From JAVEDQ01 sp035468175 (GTDB taxonomy: Bacteria; Actinomycetota; Actinomycetes; Frankiales; Frankiaceae), in assembly GCA_035468175.1 (NCBI GenBank), contig DATITC010000096.1, forward strand, positions 1 through 20,925: a stretch of DNA of 20,925 nucleotides, given 5' to 3'. The position numbers and the translations under genes were made by a program. A model generated the notes under the pieces. It saw nothing but the letters and a program-made list of their open reading frames with translations, ran no database searches and was not told the origin of the DNA. Numbering within the stretch: the stretch's first letter is position 1; each line of letters starts with the position of its first letter. This document shows, piece after piece, positions 13,746 through 20,925 of this stretch.

Positions 13746-14024
13746 ATGACAGGTAACTCGACGGACGTGATGATCGGGCTGGGGCTGGTCGCGCTGGTCC
13801 TGCCGATCGGCCTTCTGATCCTCGCGAGGTCCAACAGCATCATCGAACGCGACCATCCCGTCCGGGCCGAGGACGCCCGTCCGAGCCTCGACACAGGTGG
13901 CACAGCCGACACAGCCGATACAGCCGGAACAGCTGGCACAGCAGCTCCCGTGCCGACGCCTCGCGCGGCCTCGCCAACCGAGGCGGGAACGGGCAGCCGT
14001 CGGACCGGAGCAGCGTCCGGCTGA
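13746..14024 (+). CDS. Small single-helix membrane protein with a TADTAG repeat tail
   Basis: 92 residues starting MTGNSTDVMIG at ATG 13746; GAGGAGAGG lies about 12 bases upstream, a slightly long spacing. One hydrophobic segment (about 9-27, GLGLVALVLPIGLLILARS) is followed by a charged region and then a low-complexity Thr/Ala/Asp/Gly stretch (about 53-70) encoded by a roughly 9-bp tandem repeat at 13892-13942. The tail is Pro/Ala/Arg-rich. No family is recognised. It lies 92 bases upstream of the EthA-like monooxygenase on the same strand and may be co-transcribed with it. Confidence 0.6.
   Translation: MTGNSTDVMIGLGLVALVLPIGLLILARSNSIIERDHPVRAEDARPSLDTGGTADTADTAGTAGTAAPVPTPRAASPTEAGTGSRRTGAASG
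13892..13942. repeat. ~9-bp in-frame tandem repeat (ACAGCCGAC-like)
   Basis: About five imperfect copies of a GGCACAGCC / GACACAGCC / GATACAGCC-like unit encode TADTADTAGTAGTA in the small membrane protein. As with the array at 9037-9086, the unit keeps the reading frame. Confidence 0.55.
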
Positions 14025-14116
14025 CCCGGTCTCGGAGCGGATTTCCATCCTGGGCGGACGTGAGTTTCGTCTTGCCCGAACTGCAACTGGTCTCGGTGGG
14101 GGACACTGGCGGGACC

Positions 14117-15613
14117 ATGTCGCTTGAACACGTCGACGTTCTGATCATCGGGGCCGGGCTGTCCGGGATCGGGGCCGGCCACCAGCTGACCGAGAAGTTC
14201 CCGGACAAGTCGTTCGCGATCCTCGAATCGCGCGAGCGGCTCGGCGGTACGTGGGACCTGTTCCGGTACCCCGGCGTCCGCTCCGACTCTGACATGCACA
14301 CGCTCGGCTACCGCTTCCGGCCGTGGACCAAGGCGAAGTCCATCGCTGACGGCCCGTCGATCCTGGAGTACCTGCGCGAGACGGCCCGCGCGAACGGCGT
14401 GGAGCAGAAGATCCGGTTCGGCCACCGCGTCGTCGGCATCGACTGGTCGAGCGAGGACTCCCGCTGGACGGTCGAGGCCGTGCACACCGTGGACGGTCGG
14501 TCCGAAACGGTGCGGCTGACCTGCGGTTTCCTCTTCTCCGCCAGTGGTTACTACCGCTACGACCAGGGCTACTCACCGAGCTTCCCCGGCACCGAGCGAT
14601 TCCGCGGCCGGATCGTGCACCCGCAGCACTGGCCGGAGGACCTGGACTACGCCGGCAAGCGCGTCGTCGTGATCGGCAGCGGCGCGACCGCGGTCACGCT
14701 GGTACCAGCAATGGCGGCCGAAGCCGCCTCGGTGACGATGCTGCAGCGGTCCCCGACCTACATCACTGCGTTGCCGGCCGAGGACCCGTTCGCCGCCGCT
14801 CTGCGCAAGCGCCTGCCGACCCGCATGGTCTATCCGTTGGTGCGCTGGAAGAACGTCGCCTTGCAGAGCCTGAGCTACCAGTTCGCCCGGCGTCGCCCGG
14901 AGAAGATGAAGGAAATGCTGCGCTCCGGCATCGAGAAGCAGCTCCCTGCTGGCTACGACATCGACCGACATTTCACGCCGCGTTACAACCCGTGGGACCA
15001 GCGGCTCTGTCTGGTGCCCGACGGGGATCTGTTCGCCGAGATCAGCTCGGGCCGGGCGTCCGTCGTCACCGACACGATCGACACGTTCACCGAGACTGGC
15101 ATCCGGCTGAGTTCCGGTACGGAACTGCCGGCGGACGTCATCATCACCGCCACCGGCCTGAACCTGCAGCTGTTCGGTGGGATGTCGGTCGTGGTCGATG
15201 GCGAGAAGATCGCGCTGCCGAGGACCATGGCCTACAAGGGGCTCATGCTCTCCGGCCTGCCGAACTTCGTGTTCGCGATGGGCTACACCAACGCGTCGTG
15301 GACGCTGAAGGTCGACCTCACCTACGAATACATGTGGCGGCTGTTCCGCTACATGGACGAACACGGCTACACGGCGTGCGCACCCCGGAAGACCGACGCC
15401 TCGCTTAGCGAGCAGCCGTTCCTCGACTTCGCCGCCGGGTACGTGCTGCGATCCGTCGACGAGCTGCCGAAGCAGGGCCCGAGCGCTCCTTGGCGACTGC
15501 GCCAGAACTACACCCTCGACCTGCTGACCCTTCGGTTCGGGCGGCTGCTCGACGGCACGATGGAGTTCTCCCGGGCATCCGGTCGGCCGACGGAGCGCCG
15601 CATCGCCGCCTGA
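14117..15613 (+). CDS. ethA: EthA-like FAD-dependent Baeyer-Villiger monooxygenase
   Basis: 498 residues from ATG 14117 (MSLEHVDVLIIGAG); an upstream extension to 14060 lacks coding character. The FAD-binding Rossmann motif GAGLSG is at 12-17, followed by GGTWDLFRYPGVRSDSDM (43-60), close to the corresponding segment of Mycobacterium tuberculosis EthA. The Baeyer-Villiger fingerprint FxGxxxHxxxWP is complete as FRGRIVHPQHWP (162-173), and the NADPH motif GSGATA is at 187-192. Later segments RHFTPRYNPWDQRLCLVP, ITATGLNLQLFGG and YTNASWTLK are also EthA-like. The enzyme inserts oxygen next to a carbonyl, or oxidises sulfur, using NADPH and O2. In mycobacteria EthA activates the prodrug ethionamide. 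Unlike there, no adjacent divergent ethR-like TetR gene is present. It converges with the membrane protein at 15623, 9 bases apart. Confidence 0.93.
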   Translation: MSLEHVDVLIIGAGLSGIGAGHQLTEKFPDKSFAILESRERLGGTWDLFRYPGVRSDSDMHTLGYRFRPWTKAKSIADGPSILEYLRETARANGVEQKIRFGHRVVGIDWSSEDSRWTVEAVHTVDGRSETVRLTCGFLFSASGYYRYDQGYSPSFPGTERFRGRIVHPQHWPEDLDYAGKRVVVIGSGATAVTLVPAMAAEAASVTMLQRSPTYITALPAEDPFAAALRKRLPTRMVYPLVRWKNVALQSLSYQFARRRPEKMKEMLRSGIEKQLPAGYDIDRHFTPRYNPWDQRLCLVPDGDLFAEISSGRASVVTDTIDTFTETGIRLSSGTELPADVIITATGLNLQLFGGMSVVVDGEKIALPRTMAYKGLMLSGLPNFVFAMGYTNASWTLKVDLTYEYMWRLFRYMDEHGYTACAPRKTDASLSEQPFLDFAAGYVLRSVDELPKQGPSAPWRLRQNYTLDLLTLRFGRLLDGTMEFSRASGRPTERRIAA

Positions 15614-15622
15614 CCGGGGACG

Positions 15623-16789
15623 CTAGCCGGCTGCACCTCCCGCGAGGACGCGGGCGAGTTCGATCGGCCCGACCACGCCGAGGACGCGCCCCTGGTCGAC
15701 GACCAGCCCGATCGGCGGGTGGTGGCCGGCCGATCCGCCGCCGCCGAGCAGGCGGCCGACCGGCTCGTCCGGCGCGAGCAGTACCGCCGGCCGGGCCAGG
15801 TCCTGCGCCCGGCGCACGTCGCGGTCGTCGCCGGGGACGGCGTACAGGTCGGCCGGCAGGACGACGTCGAGGCTGCCGTCGAAGCGGCGCATCGGCAGCA
15901 CCTGGTGTGGCGTGGGGCCGATCTCGGCCAGTACCACGTCCACGGTGTGCCATCCGGCCACCTCGGGAGCGCCCGGAGTCATGGCCGCACGTGCCGGGAC
16001 CTGGGCTGTTGCGGAGCGCAGTGACGTCCGCGCCTGCTCGACGCGGCTCGCGAGCAGCGTCAGCCACCCGACGAGGCCGAACCACAGGCCGGCCGGACCG
16101 ATCACCAGGATGGCGGCGAAACCCAGCGCGACGAGTGCCCAGCCGGTGCGGATGCCCTGACGGGCGACGGCCCGCTCGCCGGCGATGCGGTCGTTCCGCT
16201 TCCAGGCCCGGGCCAGCACGAGCAGTCCGCCCGAACGTCCCGGGGCGGGCAGGAGGTCGAGCAGGGCGAGTGCACCGACCAGCAGAGCGGCCCCGCCCAG
16301 TGCAGCGGCCAGCGGAGACCAGCCGGCGCCGAGCGCGGCGGCCGCGAGGACCAGCAGGCCGAGACCGGCTCCGGCGGTGGCCAGCGGCTTCACGATCCCG
16401 AGGCTCCGGGCCTGGGGCCAGGTTCGGGCCGCCTCGGCCTGCGGCGAGGACGGGCCCCATCCGCTGACCACGACGGCGCCGGCCGCGAGCCCAAGATGAC
16501 GCGCGCGCCAGCCGGTCGCGATCTCGGCGAGTGTGAGGGCGGCGAACGTGGCGGTGGCCGCCATCAGTCCGGCGGCGAAAGCCGTTCCGGCGCCCAGAGC
16601 CGGGTCGAAACGGCCGGCCGGTCCGAGAGCGAGCAGCAGCGCCAGCAGCACCAGACCGAGCGGTGCCGAGGCCGACAGGGTCACCGAGGGCTGAGCTGTG
16701 GGCTCGTTCGTGGGCTTGCGTCCGGGCTGATCGTTGGGCCGGCGCGAGTCGGCCGAACCTGGTCGTGGCGCAGGTGTGCGAGGCAGCAT
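15623..16789 (-). CDS. Degenerate site-2-protease-like membrane protein with C-terminal CBS-like region
   Basis: 388 residues. ATG 16789 is chosen because AAGGAGGAG precedes it at ideal spacing; a GTG frame upstream is unnecessary. A disordered basic N-terminus (about 1-40) is followed by about six hydrophobic segments. The position where intramembrane S2P metalloproteases have HExxH reads TLAEIATGWRARHLGL, so both His are missing. The later LDG zinc-ligand region reads LLPAPGRSGGLLVLARAW, so the Asp is replaced. The segment WALVALGFAAILVIGPAGLWFGLVGWLTLLA matches the closing helices of Rip3-type proteases. Residues about 265-388 (AAMTPGAPEVAGWHTVDVV to IGLVVDQGRVLGVVGPIELARVL) have the pattern of a CBS pair. 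It is probably a non-proteolytic pseudo-enzyme of the S2P/CBS family; this assignment is inference from pattern. Confidence 0.65.
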   Translation of the reverse strand: MLPRTPAPRPGSADSRRPNDQPGRKPTNEPTAQPSVTLSASAPLGLVLLALLLALGPAGRFDPALGAGTAFAAGLMAATATFAALTLAEIATGWRARHLGLAAGAVVVSGWGPSSPQAEAARTWPQARSLGIVKPLATAGAGLGLLVLAAAALGAGWSPLAAALGGAALLVGALALLDLLPAPGRSGGLLVLARAWKRNDRIAGERAVARQGIRTGWALVALGFAAILVIGPAGLWFGLVGWLTLLASRVEQARTSLRSATAQVPARAAMTPGAPEVAGWHTVDVVLAEIGPTPHQVLPMRRFDGSLDVVLPADLYAVPGDDRDVRRAQDLARPAVLLAPDEPVGRLLGGGGSAGHHPPIGLVVDQGRVLGVVGPIELARVLAGGAAG

Positions 16790-16903
16790 CCCGATCTCCT
16801 CCTTCAGATGTCCGGGTCGCTCCACCAGGAGCGATGTCTCCAGGATGGGTGCCGGAGTTCGGAAGATCCAGGTGTCAACTGCGCTGCTAGTGGCGCCCTA
16901 CAT

Positions 16904-16918
16904 TGCCGACTCTCGGCA
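16904..16918. promoter_or_regulatory. Inverted repeat TGCCGA-CTC-TCGGCA in the S2P/GGDEF intergenic region
   Basis: A perfect 6-bp inverted repeat with a 3-base loop, midway in the 270-base gap between the divergent S2P-like gene (start 16789) and the GAF-GGDEF remnant (start 17060). A TTGACA box for the minus strand lies nearby (16873-16878), without a convincing -10. The rest of the gap holds no recognised feature. It may be an operator or a hairpin. Confidence 0.25.
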
Positions 16919-17059
16919 GTAGACGCCCAAGATCAGCGGATAGCGCGCACATGATCGGGTGCCGCCGAGGGGAAGCGCATTGTCACCCCGTGGACGAGTG
17001 CTCTTTTCGTGACTGTCGGTCAGCATTGCAGGAGGGGGACGAAATGTCCGGGAGGTCAT

Positions 17060-17809
17060 GTGTTGGATGCGAGCGCTGCGCTCGCGGACGTGTCACCCTT
17101 CGCCGACTTCGCGTCAGCCGCGTCCGGTGTCGTCTCGTTCCTGCACGCCCGGGTGGGGCTCGACCTCTGGTTGGTCACCCAGGTCGTGGACGACCGCCAG
17201 GTGGCCGTCGCCGTCCAGCCGAGCGGTCTCGTCGCCCCCGGAATGGGCCTCCCGTGGGCGGAAGGCTTCTGCAGTCGCATGGTCGCGGGGATCGGGCCGC
17301 GGGTCGCCTCGGTGACCGCCGCGGTCCCGGCGTACGCGGGCCTGTCTTTCGGTCCGGCAAAGCGGGTCTCGGCCTACCTCGGTGTCCCACTGCTGCGGGA
17401 GGACGCCGGGCTCTACGGCACGCTGTGCGGCTTCGGCCTACGGGCACAGCCGCCCTCGCTGAGCCGGCATCTCCCGCTCGTCGAGCACACGGCGCGGTTG
17501 CTCAGCACCGTGCTCGCCCAGGAGGTGGCCGTCGTCGAGTGCGAGCAGCGCCTCGACCGGGCGATCCAGCACAGCGAGCTACCTGCGGCGGACGGCCGCC
17601 GTGCTCCGGCGCAACATCCGACCGAGTGACGTGGTCGCGAGGATCGACGGCGACGAATTCGCGGTCCTCGCGGTGCCTCCCCCAGGTGACGCGGACATCG
17701 AGGCGGATGCGGACATCGAGGCGGCCTACGCGGCCCGGCTCTACCGTCGGCCTGGTCCCGAGCGGACCGCGCGATGTACGAGGTGAAGGCGGAGCGACGC
17801 CGCCGGTGA
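17060..17809 (+). pseudogene. Decayed GAF-GGDEF diguanylate cyclase gene
   Basis: The frame from GTG 17060 (GGGAGG four bases upstream) encodes an apparently complete GAF domain: ALADVSPFADFASAASGVVSF, FCSRMVAGIGPRVASV, VSAYLGVPLLREDAGLYGTLCGF, then a linker to about 17578. The GGDEF domain should follow, but about 90-100 residues, including its DxLTGLxNR start, are missing. The frame terminates at 17627-17629. In another frame, 17580-17680 encodes the domain's middle, YLRRTAAVLRRNIRPSDVV then ARIDGDEFAVL (DGDEF, not GGDEF). After an 18-bp tandem duplication (17691-17726, DADIEADADIEA) a third frame ends SRADRAMYEVKAERRRR with TGA at 17807-17809, the usual GGDEF C-terminus. One deletion and at least one further frameshift have destroyed the cyclase. 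The GAF domain alone could still be made. It would have synthesised c-di-GMP. Confidence 0.8.
17691..17726 (+). repeat. 18-bp tandem duplication in the GGDEF remnant
   Basis: Two copies of an 18-bp unit, GCGGACATCGAGGCG plus three bases, encode DADIEA twice. The duplication lies where an intact GGDEF domain has a variable loop, consistent with decay by slippage. Confidence 0.55.
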
Positions 17810-17815
17810 CGGTCC

Positions 17816-17845
17816 TTTCAAACAGTCTGGACTGACTGTTATGCT
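17816..17845 (+). promoter_or_regulatory. Promoter with embedded palindromic operator for the beta-oxidation operon
   Basis: A -35 box TTTCAA (17816-17821) and a -10 box TATGCT (17840-17845) are separated by 18 bases. Between them lies AACAGTC-TGGACT-GACTGTT (17821-17840), a perfect 7-bp inverted repeat. A nested repeat CAGTC-TG-GACTG (17823-17834) shares its left half. A repressor bound there would block RNA polymerase, the usual geometry for TetR-family control of fatty-acid operons. The thiolase ATG follows at 17876 with GGAGGGAA upstream. No regulator gene is adjacent. The promoter boxes are judged by eye. Confidence 0.6.
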
Positions 17846-17875
17846 GCCTCCCGTTCATCACGGAGGGAATCAGTC

Positions 17876-19024
<1,149 letters not shown>

Positions 19025-19046
19025 ATCATTCGAGAAGGGATTCTCA

Positions 19047-19850
19047 GTGGATGTCTCAGGAGCGTCTGCGGTCGTCACCGGCGGCGCGTCGGGTCTCGGA
19101 CTGGCGACCGTCGAGCGGTTGCTCGCGGCGGGCGCGTCGGTGACCATCCTCGACCTGCCGTCCTCCGACGGCGCTGCGGTCGCGGACAAGCTCGCCAATG
19201 AGTTCGACAGCCGGGTGCGCTTCGCCCCCGCCGACGTGACGGATGAGTCGGCGGTGGCCGCAGCCCTGGACGTCGCGGTCGAGCAGGGTCCGCTGCGGGT
19301 CGCGGTCAACTGCGCCGGCACCGGCGACGCCATCCGGATCCTCGGCAAGAAGGGCGTCTACCCGCTCGAGAAGTTCACGCGCATCGTGCAGATCAACCTG
19401 ATCGGCACCTTCAACGTGATCCGGCTGGCCGCCGAGCGGATGGTCGCTAACGAGCCCATCGGATCGGGGCCACAGAGTGACGTGCCCACTCGCCAGGAAC
19501 GAGGCGTGCTGGTGAACACCGCGTCGATCGCCGCGTTCGACGGCCAGATCGGCCAGGCTGCGTACTCCGCCTCCAAGGGTGGCGTGGTCGGGATGACGCT
19601 GCCCATCGCTCGGGACCTCGCATCCGCGATGATCCGGGTCGTCACGATCGCGCCCGGCCTGTTCGACACCCCGCTGCTCGCGAGCCTGCCCGAGGACGCC
19701 AAGGCTTCGCTCGGCAAGCAGGTCCCGCATCCGAGTCGGCTCGGCGACCCAGCGGAGTTCGCGTCGCTGGTCGGCCACATCGTCGAGAACCCGATGCTCA
19801 ACGGCGAGGTCATCCGCCTCGACGGGGCGATTCGGATGGCGCCGCGGTGA
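19047..19850 (+). CDS. SDR-family 3-hydroxyacyl-CoA dehydrogenase (type II-like)
   Basis: 267 residues from GTG 19047 with GAAGGGA seven bases upstream; it follows the thiolase by 22 bases. The classical SDR motifs are present: TGGASGLG (11-18), Asp36-Leu37 (LDLPS) after the second strand, favouring NAD, NCAG (88-91), and the catalytic Ser160 (NTASI), Tyr173 and Lys177 (YSASK). The segment LVNTASIAAFDGQIGQAAYSASKGGVVGMTLPIARDLA (reported in parts: NTASIAAFDGQIGQAAY and GMTLPIARDLA) resembles human HSD17B10-type dehydrogenases. The reaction would be oxidation of L-3-hydroxyacyl-CoA to 3-oxoacyl-CoA with NAD+, placing it just before the thiolase. Branched substrates such as 2-methyl-3-hydroxybutyryl-CoA are likely for this subgroup but unproven. 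Confidence 0.9.
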   Translation: MDVSGASAVVTGGASGLGLATVERLLAAGASVTILDLPSSDGAAVADKLANEFDSRVRFAPADVTDESAVAAALDVAVEQGPLRVAVNCAGTGDAIRILGKKGVYPLEKFTRIVQINLIGTFNVIRLAAERMVANEPIGSGPQSDVPTRQERGVLVNTASIAAFDGQIGQAAYSASKGGVVGMTLPIARDLASAMIRVVTIAPGLFDTPLLASLPEDAKASLGKQVPHPSRLGDPAEFASLVGHIVENPMLNGEVIRLDGAIRMAPR

Positions 19851-19863
19851 AGCGGGAGATCTG

Positions 19864-20925
19864 ATGAAGCGCACGCTCTACGACGACGACCACGCCGCCT
19901 TCCGGGACTCCTTCCGGAAGTTCGTCGAGAACGAGGTGGCTCCGCGCGACGACGAGTGGGCCGCCGCCGGGATCGTCGATCGCAGTTTGTTCGCGGCCGC
20001 GGGTGCGTCCGGCTTCCTGGGGTTCGAGATCGACGAACAGTTCGGGGGCGGCGGGGTTCGAGACTTCCGGTTCAACGCGATCCTGTCCGAGGAGCTGCTC
20101 CGGACCGGCAGCGCCTCCGGTGGGCTCGGGTTGACCCTGCACACCGACATCTGCCTGCCCTACTTCCTGGGGTACTGCAACGACGAGCAGAAGGAGCGCT
20201 GGCTGCCGGGCATCGCGTCCGGCGAGCTCATCACGGCCATCGCGATGACCGAGCCCGGCATCGGGTCCGACCTCGCGTCGATGACCACGACCGCGGTGCG
20301 GGACGGCGACGAGTACGTCGTCAACGGCGCGAAGACGTTCATCACCAACGGCATCAACTCCGACCTCGTCATCGTCGCGGTGAAGACCGACCCCACGCAG
20401 CGGCACAAGGGCATGTCCCTGCTGGTCGTGGAGCGGGGCATGGAGGGCTTCGAACGCGGCCGGAACCTGGACAAGCTCGGCCTGCACGCCCAGGACACCG
20501 CCGAGCTCTTTTTCCGGGACGTGCGAGTGCCCGTGGCCAACCTGCTCGGCCGGACGTCCCGTGAGCGCGGAGCCGCCGGAGAGCAGGCGGAGGGTCAGGG
20601 CTTCGCCCAGCTCGTCACCAACCTGCCGCGGGAGCGGCTGTCGATCGCCATCGCCGGGGTCGCGGCCGCGAAGGCTGCGCTGACCTGGACGCTCGACTAC
20701 GTCCGGCAGCGCAAGGCCTTCGGGACCCCGATCGGGTCGTTCCAGAACTCCAAGTTCGCGCTCGCCGAGATGGACACCGAGATCGACCTCGCGCAGCACT
20801 ACGTGGATGACTGTGTCCGCGCCCTGAACGCCGGCGAGCTCACCGCGGTCGACGCGTCGAAGGCCAAGTGGTGGTGCACCGAGCTGCAGGGGCGGGTGGT
20901 CGATCGGTGCGTGCAGCTGCACGGG
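19864..20925 (+). CDS. Acyl-CoA dehydrogenase (3' end beyond window)
   Basis: 354 residues are present from ATG 19864; the frame is still open at the right edge. GGGAG lies upstream, 13 bases after the SDR stop. N-terminal helices (1-120) end with ERWLPGIASGELITAIAMTEP. The middle beta domain has the FAD and substrate segment TEPGIGSDLASM (129-140) and VNGAKTFITNG (153-163). The C-terminal domain has VRQRKAFGTPIGSFQ (280-294) and ends at CVQLHG. Glu257 in LPRERLSIA matches the position of the catalytic base in the LCAD/isovaleryl-CoA subgroup. An expanded loop (228-246, TSRERGAAGEQAEGQG) is unusual compared with the short LLGEEGQGF form. It makes a trans-2-enoyl-CoA and passes electrons to ETF. 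An enoyl-CoA hydratase is not seen in the window. Confidence 0.93.
   Translation, partial: MKRTLYDDDHAAFRDSFRKFVENEVAPRDDEWAAAGIVDRSLFAAAGASGFLGFEIDEQFGGGGVRDFRFNAILSEELLRTGSASGGLGLTLHTDICLPYFLGYCNDEQKERWLPGIASGELITAIAMTEPGIGSDLASMTTTAVRDGDEYVVNGAKTFITNGINSDLVIVAVKTDPTQRHKGMSLLVVERGMEGFERGRNLDKLGLHAQDTAELFFRDVRVPVANLLGRTSRERGAAGEQAEGQGFAQLVTNLPRERLSIAIAGVAAAKAALTWTLDYVRQRKAFGTPIGSFQNSKFALAEMDTEIDLAQHYVDDCVRALNAGELTAVDASKAKWWCTELQGRVVDRCVQLHG

Noticed and set aside
19810..20922. 370-codon minus-strand frame opposite the acyl-CoA dehydrogenase
   Set aside because: The ACAD frame on the plus strand has all family motifs; the antisense frame is a shadow.

Overview
The window is GC-rich DNA from an actinobacterium, carried on one continuous stretch of chromosome. 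The evidence is the codon bias (third positions almost all G or C), GTG starts, tightly packed genes, and families typical of high-GC Gram-positives: an EthA-like Baeyer-Villiger monooxygenase, GAF-GGDEF and SpoIIE-type signalling proteins, IclR, Fur and TetR regulators, and the tail of what looks like a DUF222/HNH protein. The very large PAS-GAF-kinase-receiver-PP2C protein suggests a Frankiales, Geodermatophilales or Nakamurellales-like lineage, but this is inference. I see no tRNA, rRNA, CRISPR array, transposase or phage gene, and no gene-free stretch reaches 300 bases (the longest are about 200-270).

Layout. 1-2600: tail of an HNH-like gene, a Dabb-family gene (minus), then a zinc alcohol dehydrogenase followed by an IclR regulator. 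Both of the last two have a Crp-like palindrome about 20 bases before the start codon. 2600-4620: a minus-strand MFS transporter with a large extracellular insertion, plus a possible tiny Cys/His-rich ORF downstream of it. 4750-7860: a GAF-PP2C phosphatase whose stop overlaps the start of an amidase, then a two-helix membrane peptide. 7861-9772: a minus-strand operon TetR, pentapeptide-repeat protein, Fur. 9800-13605: a multi-domain histidine kinase/receiver/PP2C/ATPase protein read divergently from that operon and broken by a one-base shift in a C5G4 run. 13746-15613: a one-helix membrane peptide and an EthA-like monooxygenase. 15623-16789: a minus-strand membrane protein that resembles a site-2 protease without its metal-binding motif. 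17060-17809: a decayed GAF-GGDEF gene. 17876 to the right edge: a beta-oxidation operon (thiolase, SDR dehydrogenase, acyl-CoA dehydrogenase) behind a promoter with a perfect inverted repeat between its -35 and -10 boxes.

How it fits together. The window mixes acyl, alcohol and ketone catabolism (ADH, BVMO, thiolase/SDR/ACAD, amidase, MFS transporter) with phosphatase/kinase signalling of the kind that drives sigma-factor partner switching. Two separate PP2C-type phosphatases lie within 9 kb, but no recognisable STAS antagonist or sigma factor is present, so their targets are elsewhere. Three loci look degraded or divergent: the frameshifted kinase-phosphatase, the deleted diguanylate cyclase and the motif-less protease. 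The strongest leads are the frameshift (indel, error or slippage), the pseudo-protease, and the operator inside the beta-oxidation promoter.
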